This document shows, one piece after another, positions 48,688 through 56,519 of a stretch of 64,000 nt of DNA. How positions within the stretch are numbered: the first letter of the stretch is position 1; every line of letters starts with the position of its first letter. The stretch comes from Ralstonia pickettii DTP0602 (GTDB lineage: Bacteria; Pseudomonadota; Gammaproteobacteria; Burkholderiales; Burkholderiaceae). Under the pieces are notes generated by a model that saw only the letters and a list, made by a program, of their open reading frames with translations, was not told the origin of the DNA and made no database searches. Where the stretch lies: positions 1,364,001-1,428,000 of the forward strand of contig CP006667.1 in the NCBI GenBank assembly GCA_000471925.1, read 5' to 3'. The translations under genes were made by a program, and so were the position numbers.

Positions 48688-49121
48688 AATCGAGTGGCCG
48701 AGGCCTATGAAAATGACTTTCTCCAATAGTTGATGGGGTCAGGGCCATGCCGCACCGCAAGGGGCGGATTCCACGAGCCAGCGGTGGAGGCGTTGACACC
48801 ACGCTGGATCCACGTCTATGCCTTCCGCTGATATGTCTAACCGGCCAGGTCCTGGTTCAGCTAGACTTGCTTCGCAATTCGGACCAACTGGCGCTCCGCG
48901 CTGCGGGCTAATTGTTTGGTTGCATTCCGAATTGCGGAAAAATTTCTTGAAGCCAGTTGTTTTGGCTGGACAAGCTCTCACTCGGCTGAAATGGACGCAC
49001 TTGGGGCCGAAGAGCGTCCATGAAGTAGTTTCGCTTTGCATCCCTCCGACCTGCGGACTTACGGCGATAAGGGATGCTTGAGTGCGTCTAACGCAAAGAA
49101 TTTTTTGCTAATCCACGTCAC
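48688..49121. other. Non-coding region between the EVE-HNH and S8 protease genes
   Basis: Only weak short frames occur here, none with homology I recognise. No tRNA, strong hairpin or long repeat was seen. The two genes converge, so the stretch holds their 3' ends; it may contain debris of older insertions. Confidence 0.4.
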
Positions 49122-51197
49122 CTACCACGTTCCAGAACCTCCACCGCCAGAAAATCCACCGCCCCCACCAGCCCAAAGTGTTGTCGGATATCCTAAAAAA
49201 AGCGGGCGCACAATCTCATTTTGTGGCAGGGAGGCAGATGTTCCCGGCATACTTTCTCTATATTGCGGCATGCCCACGCCTACTCTCTCTAAACCAAACG
49301 GCATCTGCATGGCGTCTTGCTGAAGGCAGCTAAATATATAGTCTGCCCGCGCGGAAGTCCGCGGCATGCTTGCTGCCACCTTATTGCTTTCGAGGCAAAG
49401 CGCGGCCATGCCAGTCAAATGCGGCGTTGCCATAGATGTGCCATCCAGCACCTTGAGTCCATTACCAGGGAAGGTAGAAATTATCCCCACTCCGGGAGCG
49501 GTAAAATCAATGCTTTTTCCAAAGCACGTGAATGAAGGAGAGAAAAATCCGTCGCTACCGGATATGCCGCTCACGAGTGTATTGGCTGATACGGAATCGT
49601 CGGGAATTGCTGGTTTATATCCGATAGCGCTTACTGCCGCTGATGCAGTTAAATTGGCCGGAAATTGAACCTCATCCCCGGAGTTTCCTGCTGCAACAAA
49701 ACATAAAATTCCCGCTTCTTTGGCCTTGTTGATGTTTTCGGCGATATCGTTAGAGAAATCACGAGATCCTAGACTCATGTTGATGATATCAACGCCATCA
49801 GCGATGGCGGCCTCTATTGCCCCACCCAATGTAAAGAAATCTCCCTGCGGAAAAACCTTATATATATATAATTCGGCATTCGGAGCTACGCCGCGGATCT
49901 GTGTGCCTTCTTTGTTGAGGCGTGCCCCTATTATCCCGGCGACGTGCGTGCCATGACCGATTTCGTCGGTCGTCCAACTTGAGGATGTGGATCCTCTATT
50001 AAAATCTACCCCTTTTGTTACATGGGCTAACATTGGGTGTGAGGCGTCGCAACCACTATCTATGACACCAATTTTAACGCCTTTCCCACTCGCGGCTGCA
50101 GCATTAGAAATGCCAAGGCTAGACATTCCCCAACTCAGAAAGCCAGAGGCAAGTAGCTTTCCATCGAACTCATCGTAGCTTCGAAGCTTAATGTTGTTGT
50201 ATTTGCCTGCGACAAGCTGGGGATTTCGAATGATTCTACTCCAATACATCGAACTTGGTTCGACTACTATCCCGACAATAGCTTGAACCATTGAAACTGG
50301 AAGTTGAAAACTAGCTATGCCATCTTCGTTACTTACGGCGACAATCGGTTGAAGTTGAATAGGGCTGTAAAGTTTAACGACCGCCTTCGGAATCGGTTCG
50401 TCTCTTGCGCCCAAAACACAAATGTCTATGCGTGACGAGCTTGCTCCATCGGAAAGATAAGTCAGATCCGCAGTGCTATAAATTCTCAAATCGCCAGCGT
50501 AGTTATATATTGTGTGATTTTCATCGACCCAAATGGGGCTGTCAGCCGACGTGGACTGGCGGACAAAATCCCGCCCCTTCGTTGGATCCATGCGTACCAA
50601 CACGGCGCCAGATGTGGCATTTTCAACGTTTTGCAACTCTATGCCGGTGGGCTTCCTCGTTTCAATGATCTCAATATCCAATCCTGAAAGCGATTTCAAA
50701 TCTGCGATTAGCCTTTGCCCTCCGCCCGAGAGCATTTGGAGTCCAGCATCACCATGGCTTCTCTTCGGTGAAAAGATGAACTCGCGCGAGGCTTCTTCAA
50801 TTAAATAGATAGCGTTTGCATTATCCACGCGTGTATAAGCCGGTTCTCTCGGTGCTGCCATCCATTCCGCTTCTTTCGAAATATCGGCTTCAGGTGAGTT
50901 TGAGTTGCCGTTCGAATGATTTTTGGGGGAGGCTGTAAGGGCAAGCGATTCTTCAAATGGGACTATCTTGCTATTCGGTTCGATGGCTACGGCTGGGGTG
51001 AACTCAAATAGCAGTGTGCGTATTTTGCTTTCCTGCCCAACGACAAGAAATCGCGTCGGCGCTTCATCGGTCGGAAGTTGTTGTATCAGCCTTACTTCTG
51101 GGCATTGATTGGCTAATATTTTGTCTCTGGCTGCTATTAAGGTCGATCCAGAGGGGTCGATCGCACTCACTGAGCGGACTATGAATTCTTGGGGCAT
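49122..51197 (-). CDS. Subtilisin-like serine protease (S8 family) without signal peptide
   Basis: A 691-residue protein. Residues 1-80 (MPQEFIVRSVSAIDPSGSTL ... PTRFLVVGQESK ... VAIEPN) look like an I9-type propeptide or an inhibitory domain. A linker and a beta-sandwich follow (RIDICVLGARDEPIPKAVVK, residues 256-300, carboxypeptidase-regulatory-like). The S8 domain covers about 350-625, with catalytic Asp380 (VIDSGCD), His415 (GHGTHVAG), oxyanion Asn505 (AAGNSG) and Ser588 (DGTSMATP). A glycine-rich tail (WAGGGGGFSGGGG) ends it. There is no signal peptide, so it should act inside the cell. It lies downstream of the tandem-repeat gene on the same strand. Low GC marks it as acquired. Confidence 0.9.
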   Translation of the reverse strand: MPQEFIVRSVSAIDPSGSTLIAARDKILANQCPEVRLIQQLPTDEAPTRFLVVGQESKIRTLLFEFTPAVAIEPNSKIVPFEESLALTASPKNHSNGNSNSPEADISKEAEWMAAPREPAYTRVDNANAIYLIEEASREFIFSPKRSHGDAGLQMLSGGGQRLIADLKSLSGLDIEIIETRKPTGIELQNVENATSGAVLVRMDPTKGRDFVRQSTSADSPIWVDENHTIYNYAGDLRIYSTADLTYLSDGASSSRIDICVLGARDEPIPKAVVKLYSPIQLQPIVAVSNEDGIASFQLPVSMVQAIVGIVVEPSSMYWSRIIRNPQLVAGKYNNIKLRSYDEFDGKLLASGFLSWGMSSLGISNAAAASGKGVKIGVIDSGCDASHPMLAHVTKGVDFNRGSTSSSWTTDEIGHGTHVAGIIGARLNKEGTQIRGVAPNAELYIYKVFPQGDFFTLGGAIEAAIADGVDIINMSLGSRDFSNDIAENINKAKEAGILCFVAAGNSGDEVQFPANLTASAAVSAIGYKPAIPDDSVSANTLVSGISGSDGFFSPSFTCFGKSIDFTAPGVGIISTFPGNGLKVLDGTSMATPHLTGMAALCLESNKVAASMPRTSARADYIFSCLQQDAMQMPFGLERVGVGMPQYRESMPGTSASLPQNEIVRPLFLGYPTTLWAGGGGGFSGGGGSGTW

Positions 51198-51269
51198 TTT
51201 TTTAAGGTTAAATCCCGGTGCGTAATCATCGAAGGACGAATGCGATACGCAAACATGTCCACCAATTGG

Positions 51270-51313
51270 CTCTGATCTACGCCGGGGATAGCGTTAGCCG
51301 GCGTAGGTCAGAG
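51270..51313 (-). other. Intercistronic 16-bp hairpin between the repeat-protein gene and the protease gene
   Basis: CTCTGATCTACGCCGG pairs with CCGGCGTAGGTCAGAG (one G-T pair) across a 12-base loop. It lies between two minus-strand genes. No T-run follows, so it is not a classic terminator. It could stabilise the upstream mRNA or attenuate read-through into the protease gene. Confidence 0.55.
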
Positions 51314-51367
51314 CAGAAGACTTAAGCGCACGAAGGCGACGACATTTCAAACGAACTGACGACGCCG

Positions 51368-51742
51368 CTAGCTTCCACACATTCCCATCGGACTAAAAGC
51401 GCTGTTAGATTGTGCTGGGGCAAAAATAGGCTGGCCATTGATGCTGCCAACGCAAATCAACCCTGTAGCCAACGGCGTTGCACTACCACTATTGGAGAAC
51501 GGCCCGATGGGACTGGTAGACATCGGCGAAGCTCCGCCACTAGGCGTAGATTGGGTAAAAATAGGCTGGCCATTGACGCTGCCAACGCAGATTAACCCTG
51601 TAGCCAACGGCGTCGCACTACCACTATTGGAGAACGGCCCTATGGGACTGACGGACATCGGCGACGCTCCGCCGTTGGCAGTAGAGTCGACGAAGATAGG
51701 TAGGCCGTTCACGCTTCCGATACATATAAGACCTCTCGCCAT
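51368..51742 (-). CDS. Small tandem-repeat protein (three 45-residue repeats), partner of the S8 protease
   Basis: A 124-residue protein with a strong GGAGG site before the ATG at 51742. After MAR it is two full repeats and one partial. The unit runs GLICVGSVNGQPIF, a variable SxxxGGASPMS segment, then SPIGPFSNSGSATPLAT. Repeats start at residues 4, 49 and 94. The third is cut short and ends SPMGMCGS. Each has one Cys in GLIC(V/I)GS and many Gly, Ser and Pro. No signal peptide and no known domain that I recognise. Its place upstream of an intracellular subtilase suggests a substrate, inhibitor or assembly scaffold. Function not known. Confidence 0.7.
   Translation of the reverse strand: MARGLICIGSVNGLPIFVDSTANGGASPMSVSPIGPFSNSGSATPLATGLICVGSVNGQPIFTQSTPSGGASPMSTSPIGPFSNSGSATPLATGLICVGSINGQPIFAPAQSNSAFSPMGMCGS
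51464..51733 (-). repeat. 135-bp in-frame tandem repeats
   Basis: Two full copies (51599-51733 and 51464-51598) and a partial third (51371-51463) of a 135-bp unit inside the repeat-protein gene. The first two are nearly identical at DNA level, which implies recent duplication or recombination. Confidence 0.8.
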
Positions 51743-52215
51743 GAAATCCTCCGATAAATAAATGAGATCGCCGTGGTTGGCATGGACTAGTGAAGGTCAG
51801 CCATCACTCAATTACAAGGCTGATCGCTCTCCCCCAAAAGTAGGATGCGGCCTTCGCCGAACGATCAGGTATTTTGTGTCGCACGAATACTGTCGCCTTA
51901 GGCGAGTTGTGGGACAGCGATTGTCCTGTAGGCCGAACGGGAAAAAGACGCGCAAGTGCAAAGGCTGTGCGGCGAAGTGGAGCCGGGTCATCGAAACTGG
52001 CGGGGAAGTAGCCTACGACTTGGCGCTTCCCGGTGGGCGAGCGGCCTTTGGGTTCCCGCGGATTCGCGGAGACTTTTTTGCGTAGCCGACCCCCGATCAG
52101 TGTCTAACTTGTCCCAAAGACTTGGCTCAGAGCCTTATGCCACCTTGCCAAAATTTTTAGCAACAAAGTAGAGGAATCTAGCTAACCCATTGATTTTGTT
52201 ATGTTGTATAGCTAT
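51743..52215. other. Region between the repeat-protein gene and attR
   Basis: A frame from 51762 to 52085 (plus) has no recognisable homology and odd composition. One TGTCTAACTTG copy lies at 52101-52111. The promoter of the repeat-protein gene must be near 51760-51800 on the minus strand. Otherwise I see nothing. Confidence 0.4.
52101..52111 (+). repeat. TGTCnnACTTG repeat inside the attR end
   Basis: TGTCTAACTTG is identical to the first copy beside attL. It lies 105 bp before the attR core. Confidence 0.45.
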
Positions 52216-52263
<48 letters not shown>

Positions 52264-52268
52264 TTGAC

Positions 52269-52304
52269 AAGGCCTAGCGAGTTTTACTCGCTAGGCCTTT
52301 TGTC
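52269..52304 (+). terminator. Copy of the tRNA-Pro terminator after attR
   Basis: AAGGCCTAGCGAG and CTCGCTAGGCCTT form a 13-bp stem with TTTTGTC after it. It differs from the copy at 44118 by two bases that strengthen the stem. Confidence 0.8.
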
Positions 52305-52668
52305 TATTTTGGGCGCAAGTGTCTGACTTGACCGCTTCATGGCGACAGGTTTGACGTGCTCAACCTCTCGCGCCTTGGTGCAGTGCGCAGTGATTTCGGC
52401 GGTCGTGTGACCCGCCGATGCCTGGGCCGCCGCAGCACCTTCCTGCCGCCCCTTATCCGTCAGCACGTTCGCCCGCAGGTCCTGCAACTCCGACGTCATC
52501 TCAATCAGCATCCGCACGCCCGAATCATTCACCGCCTTGGCCGGATGATTGGCGTTCTGCACCGATAGCAGCGCCCGATACTTCTTGCTCGCGTTCGGCT
52601 TAGCATTCGAAATGCTTGTTCAAGAAGCGCGCGATATCCTTGGGTCCGACAGACGAGCCACTGGTCAT
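52284..52668 (-). pseudogene. Tyrosine recombinase (integrase) pseudogene
   Basis: Decayed integrase next to attR. The 5' part reads VGPKDIARFLNKHFEC and stops; a second frame continues NAKPNASKKYRALLS, a typical integrase core-binding sequence, so a frameshift lies near 52610. Then LIEMTSELQ is joined straight to DLRANVLTDKG, a large internal deletion. The C-terminal box keeps AGHTTAEITAH but the Tyr is replaced (HCTK). It is related to the remnant at 46096-46701. An arm-type repeat lies at 52320. Confidence 0.7.
52320..52330 (+). repeat. TGTCnnACTTG repeat outside attR
   Basis: TGTCTGACTTG, the fourth copy of the island-end repeat, 57 bp past the attR core and inside the integrase relic. 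Confidence 0.4.
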
Positions 52669-52864
52669 CGACCAGAATGCAGATCTGCTGGCCGGTCGGG
52701 GCACATCGTGGATAGCCGCGTTCGAGCGTGACCTGGCACAGGACCTATTCGGCTTTCCGTTGGCGTATTAGCTCCCGGATCGGCGCACACCACGGCGCGG
52801 CCGAAGAGCATGGGGTGTTCTTTGGTCATGCTACGATCCAGAGACATTGGAAGAGGAGGCTGCC

Positions 52865-53086
52865 ATGGAAGATGAGCTTTTTGCGACGGACACCCATGTG
52901 GCCCGGATAGCCGTGATGGAAACCGCTTCTGGACTGTTCAGAGGCTATGTGTATATCCGCCGGCTGGAAGAAGATCCCGATGCAGAAGTCCCACACCAAA
53001 CCGTGGAGGATTTCCCAACGAGGGAGGAGGCGAAGGAGGCTGCGACATACCTGGCCACCAGGACGCTGAGAGAACTCGAGTTCTAA
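52865..53086 (+). CDS. Small hypothetical protein
   Basis: A 73-residue acidic protein (MEDELFATDTHVARIAVMET ... FPTREEAKEAATYLATRTLR). GAGGAGG before the ATG makes it a real gene. One beta-rich segment (GLFRGYVYIRRLEED) and a C-terminal helix suggest a small dsRBD-like or DUF fold. No known family assigned. Confidence 0.65.
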   Translation: MEDELFATDTHVARIAVMETASGLFRGYVYIRRLEEDPDAEVPHQTVEDFPTREEAKEAATYLATRTLRELEF

Positions 53087-53204
53087 GTGGCCCCTCGGGA
53101 GTGGTATCAACGCGGGTCGCGTCGGTCATTACCTATACTTTCACAACGGTAAAAGCTGCGTTCGGAGCACCCGCACCGATGGCCTACCTGACCGGGAGAT
53201 CGAC

Positions 53205-53381
53205 ATGGCAAGCTTAAGACTCTTCGTGCGCTCACTGGCGTTGTTGCCCCTGTTGGGGGTGGTTAGCTGCATCTCGGTCAACCGCACCGTCACCGAGCCG
53301 CCCGCGCCAAGCGGTCGTACGGTCGTGGTGCCGCCAGGTTCTACCGTGACATGCACGCCTGGTCCGTGCCAGGAGCGTTGA
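53205..53381 (+). CDS. Short lipoprotein, possibly truncated by the IS element
   Basis: A 58-residue protein with a lipoprotein signal: MASLRLFVRSLALLPLLGVV followed by SC, giving a VVSC lipobox. The mature part is a Pro/Thr/Val-rich stub (TVTEPPAPSGRTVVVPPGST). A GGGAG site precedes the ATG. The stop TGA lies in TTGACATCCTCTCC, a sequence typical of IS605-family right ends, so the original protein may have been longer. Confidence 0.6.
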   Translation: MASLRLFVRSLALLPLLGVVSCISVNRTVTEPPAPSGRTVVVPPGSTVTCTPGPCQER

Positions 53382-54560
53382 CATCCTCTCCTCCCTAAAG
53401 TCCCTAAAGGGAGGAGATTCCCTCTGCAGGCGATCGATGTCCCGATCGGGCAAGGATATTTAGCGCAGCGTTCACATCGCGATCATGTACAGCACCGCAT
53501 CGACTGCATACCCACTGCCTTATTCCAAGGTCTGCGATACCTTTCGGCCTCTCCGGCGGCATCGTGTCACACGAAGAGCAGACCTGGGTGGTGAAACGTT
53601 CGTCGACTTCCTCGTACCACGCGCCATGCGCAATCGCCTTGTACGCGAGCATTGTGCGGAAGGACGACCAGCCTGCATCGAGGACGGACTTCGCCATGCT
53701 GGTTCTGGCGAGGCTGGCGGCATTCACATTACCCACCGCGATGTAGTCGAAGTCCCGCACGATGCGATGCGAGAGCTTGTGCAGGAAGTCACGCCGCGCG
53801 TTGGTGATGCGCGCGTGGACGTTGGTGGCCTGTCGTTTCTTGCGCGCACGCTGCGCTTTGGCAAGGGCTTGCTCAAGTTGGCCAAGGTGGCGCGGATTCC
53901 CGATCTTCTCGCCGGTGGAGAGTGTGGCAAGGTCCTTCAAGCCCAGATCGATGCCGACGCCGCGTTCCGGGCAGCGGGCCTGAGTGTCGGCAACTTCAAT
54001 CACGATGTTCAGGAACCAATTGCCCCGGGCGTCGCGCGAGAAATTCGTGCCGTCCTTGATCTTGCCCTCGGGAAGGGGCCTCGAGTTGAACACGCGAAAT
54101 GTGCTGCCGGCAAAGCGGAATGCGTCGCCCGAGCGCTTGAGATCCCGGCCCTTGAGCGGCACCCAGCCGAGGGATCTGCGGCCGCGATAGCGCAAATAGG
54201 GCCGGCGATGCTGGCTACGCGACTTGGCGTACTGCTCGCAAACCGCATTGACGGTACCCGAATGGATGCCGAGTTCCTTGCTGCTGCCGGTCGTCAGCAC
54301 GTTCAGATCGAAACCCGTAGGCCATTTTTTGCCCCATTTGAGCGCGTGCTTCTGCGTATCATTGCAGAAGTTCCAGACGTAGTTCACTACGCGGCTCTGC
54401 TGATTGAGCAGGCCGTTCAGCGACTTCACCCGGTAGCGATAGACGAGAAGCATGCCGGCCATTCTAACTTGGGAATGCCGCCTGTCGGCGGCGCTCCTTT
54501 CACTCCCCGCCCTGAAAGGCCCTGGAGGCCCTGAAGGGCGGGGTTTCTCGGAGCAAGTCT
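53379..54560 (-). mobile_element. IS200/IS605-family element, IS1341-type (tnpB only)
   Basis: About 1.18 kb with one tnpB gene and no tnpA. Right end: hairpin CTCCTCCCT/AGGGAGGAG at 53388-53416 beside TTGACATCCTCTCC. Left end: hairpin CCCCGCCCT/AGGGCGGGG at 54505-54543. No terminal inverted repeat or target duplication, as expected. The 3' hairpin region is also where a guide (omega) RNA would be made. Exact ends are approximate. Confidence 0.75.
53404..54462 (-). CDS. tnpB: RNA-guided endonuclease TnpB (IS1341-type)
   Basis: A 352-residue TnpB. It starts MAGMLLVYRYRVKSLNGLLN, has the RuvC-I Asp in GIDLGLKDLATLS, and AKSVLDAGWSSFRTMLAYKA. The zinc knuckle is CSSC ... CSRCG, and RuvC-III is HDRDVNAALNILA. 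The second RuvC motif reads DYIAVGNVNA where canonical TnpB has a Glu in an IEDLN-like motif, so the catalytic set may be altered. Without tnpA it depends on another element for transposition. Confidence 0.87.
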   Translation of the reverse strand: MAGMLLVYRYRVKSLNGLLNQQSRVVNYVWNFCNDTQKHALKWGKKWPTGFDLNVLTTGSSKELGIHSGTVNAVCEQYAKSRSQHRRPYLRYRGRRSLGWVPLKGRDLKRSGDAFRFAGSTFRVFNSRPLPEGKIKDGTNFSRDARGNWFLNIVIEVADTQARCPERGVGIDLGLKDLATLSTGEKIGNPRHLGQLEQALAKAQRARKKRQATNVHARITNARRDFLHKLSHRIVRDFDYIAVGNVNAASLARTSMAKSVLDAGWSSFRTMLAYKAIAHGAWYEEVDERFTTQVCSSCDTMPPERPKGIADLGIRQWVCSRCGAVHDRDVNAALNILARSGHRSPAEGISSL

Positions 54561-54764
54561 GATGAAGTGATAGCCATTGGGCGCGTTGAATCCTGAGAAG
54601 ACGGCAACGAGGTGCCTGCAGTCGCCGGCGCTGGCCCGAAATACATACTCGACCGTCTGGCCGTTGCTGGTGAAAACGCTCGCGGTGGCTTTGCGCGTGT
54701 CGGTTGCCGCAGCATTCGGAACGTCCATGAAGGGCCGTGCGTCGATGTCCGATGACTGGTGCAT
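54561..54764 (-). pseudogene. N-terminal fragment of a gene interrupted by the IS
   Basis: 68 residues (MHQSSDIDARPFMDVPNAAA ... YVFRASAGDCRHLVAVFSGF ... PNGYHF) end where the IS left end begins; the rest of the frame is IS sequence. The VAVFSGFN segment recalls N-termini of polysaccharide-related or hydrolase proteins, but I cannot assign a family. No matching C-terminal part lies on the other side of the IS, so material was lost. Confidence 0.55.
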
Positions 54765-54923
54765 GGAGAATGGCCGGTAAGCAAAGCTGTCGAGTCTCTC
54801 CGCGCCACGGCGCGCCCACCTTGATGTCAGTCAATGCTGCAGTTTTGAGAGATTTCAGCCATGCGGCGACCTGTCGTTGCCGGTACAGTCCTCCGGTTCG
54901 GTCATCGTTGGAACTGGTTTTAC

Positions 54924-55622
54924 ATGCGAAACAAGCGATTAGCCTTATGCGTGTGCGTGGTCTTGCTGGTTTTTCTGCAGGCAGCCCGGGCGGCGCCGGG
55001 CGGCACTGACGAAGTTCTTGAATCCCGTCCTTACACCATGCGCGCGGCGCTGTTCAGCGCGCTGACCGCGCACCGCGACTTTGTGATGCTCGGTGACAGC
55101 ATCACGGCGTCCGGCGAGTGGTCAGAGTTGCTGCCCGATGCAAGCATCGCCAATCGCGGCATAAGCGGAGACACGACGCTGGGCATGCTGGCGCGACTGG
55201 CGCCGGTCCTGTCGATGCGGCCTGCGGCGGTGTTTGTCATGGCAGGCATCAACGACCTGCGGCGCCGCCGGCGCAGCGTCGATGAGACCCTCGACACGTA
55301 TCGATCCGTTATCGAAGCCATCTTGCGAGGCGGCTCCCGTGTGGTCGTGCAGTCGACGCTTCTTGTGAGGCTGCATGGGCGGGAAGACCTGAATGATTCG
55401 GTGGGGCGTCTGAATACCAAGTTGCGGGACTACTGCGGCAGCCAGGATGGGTGCGAGTTTGTCGACCTGAACCCAGCGTTGTCGCCTTGCGGCCGGCTCG
55501 CGTCCGCCTATACCGGTGACGGCGTTCACCTTAACGGCGCAGGCTACCTGCGCTGGTCTGCCGAGATCCGGGCGTTAGTCGGGCGCATCGCAGATTCGCA
55601 GTCCGCTTCGCCAATGCATTGA
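54924..55622 (+). CDS. SGNH/GDSL hydrolase, exported
   Basis: A 232-residue hydrolase. The ATG at 54924 gives the signal peptide MRNKRLALCVCVVLLVFLQA with cleavage near ARAA. Block I is FVMLGDSITASGEW (nucleophile Ser in GDS), block II has ANRGISGDTT, block III is VMAGINDLRR, and block V is GDGVHLNGAGY with the catalytic Asp and His. It resembles TAP-like/platelet-activating-factor acetylhydrolase-type esterases. Substrate unknown. Confidence 0.88.
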   Translation: MRNKRLALCVCVVLLVFLQAARAAPGGTDEVLESRPYTMRAALFSALTAHRDFVMLGDSITASGEWSELLPDASIANRGISGDTTLGMLARLAPVLSMRPAAVFVMAGINDLRRRRRSVDETLDTYRSVIEAILRGGSRVVVQSTLLVRLHGREDLNDSVGRLNTKLRDYCGSQDGCEFVDLNPALSPCGRLASAYTGDGVHLNGAGYLRWSAEIRALVGRIADSQSASPMH

Positions 55623-55799
55623 GGGGTGCCTCTTAGATGCCGCGCCGTTGCACCTATAGTTAGTGCTGCAGCAACCGTGACGCCACGACGGGACAAATGA
55701 TGCGTCTCCTTTGTGGCAGATGCATCCAGTCTCCGCGCTGTGCCGCGCGACCGGTATCGGGCGCCGTCCGACAGGGATGTGTTGCCTGGTCGACAGCGC

Positions 55800-56093
55800 C
55801 TAGGGAGCCTGCTCGGGCTCCGCGCGGTAGGCCGACCAGAAATAGTGCGTGTACCTGCCGTGGCGTGCCCGTTTCTTTTCGATAAATAGCCGCACGGTGC
55901 CGGCATGGCCGGCATCGACCAGCACCTCGCGATGGCTGGGGCCGTCGCGCGTGGCGGAGCCGAGCGTGCGCAGCGCGGCGGCAATGTAGTGGCCCTCGAT
56001 ACGCGCGAGGATGCCGTTGGCGCCGGCCACCGGATAGCTGTCCGGCGCGTCCGGTGGCGCATGGCAGCGGGCTGCGAGCTTGCTGTTGCCCAT
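55800..56093 (-). CDS. Hypothetical protein in a LexA-box operon
   Basis: A 97-residue protein (MGNSKLAARCHAPPDAPDSY, RIEGHYIAAALRTLGSATRD, HREVLVDAGHAGTVRLFIEK, YFWSAYRAEP). It follows the zinc-ribbon gene by 3 bp on the same strand, so both are under the SOS-like box at 56365. No family recognised with confidence. Confidence 0.65.
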   Translation of the reverse strand: MGNSKLAARCHAPPDAPDSYPVAGANGILARIEGHYIAAALRTLGSATRDGPSHREVLVDAGHAGTVRLFIEKKRARHGRYTHYFWSAYRAEPEQAP

Positions 56094-56096
56094 GGC

Positions 56097-56345
56097 TCAG
56101 CTCCGGCCCGGGCTGACGCTGAGGCCTTCCCGCGTCAGGTCGACGTAAGGCAGGTGGCCGTAGGCGCGCAGGCGGCGGATGTCTTCACGTGCGGAAGCGG
56201 GGATGCCGGGGCGGCAGCCTAGGGCGCGGGTACTGATGTGGAAGGTGCCGCAGCTCGGGCAGGTGTAGCGGTAGCCGCGCTGCGCGGCGCGCAGGCGCTC
56301 GGCGGCGGCGCCGCAGACAGGGCAGTTGGCGGGTTCGGGTGACAT
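56097..56345 (-). CDS. Small zinc-ribbon protein under a LexA box
   Basis: An 82-residue protein with two CxxC knuckles (NCPVCGAAAERL and YTCPSCGTF) and a helical C-terminal half (SAREDIRRLRAYGHLPYVDL). The ATG at 56345 lies 20 bp from the SOS-like box. The CxxC-CxxC knuckles suggest nucleic acid or protein binding. A GTG at 56354 is an alternative start. Confidence 0.7.
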   Translation of the reverse strand: MSPEPANCPVCGAAAERLRAAQRGYRYTCPSCGTFHISTRALGCRPGIPASAREDIRRLRAYGHLPYVDLTREGLSVSPGRS

Positions 56346-56364
56346 GGGGCGCACAGGTCAGATA

Positions 56365-56380
56365 CTGTATGGATATACAG
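56365..56380. promoter_or_regulatory. LexA (SOS) box 2
   Basis: CTGT-ATGGATAT-ACAG inside TACTGTATGGATATACAGTA, 18 of 20 matches to the E. coli SOS consensus. A TATACT -10 box overlaps it on the minus strand, upstream of the zinc-ribbon gene. Confidence 0.75.
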
Positions 56381-56493
56381 TATAGCGCTGCTGCGCGAAC
56401 TGTCGTCAGAAAAGGATACCCGGGTTCTTCGATCTTGGCGCCGTGGCGGCTTGACGTAGACTGGCGCCGCAGTACTCACCGGGCCGCCCGCAC

Positions 56494-56518
56494 CCCGCCA
56501 CGGCGGGCTGCTTTTTTT
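56494..56518 (+). terminator. Plus-strand terminator without an obvious gene
   Basis: CCCGCC pairs with GGCGGG across a two-base loop and is followed, after CTGC, by seven T. No plus-strand protein gene ends here; it might end a short RNA starting near the LexA box at 56365. Confidence 0.6.
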
Positions 56519-56519
56519 G

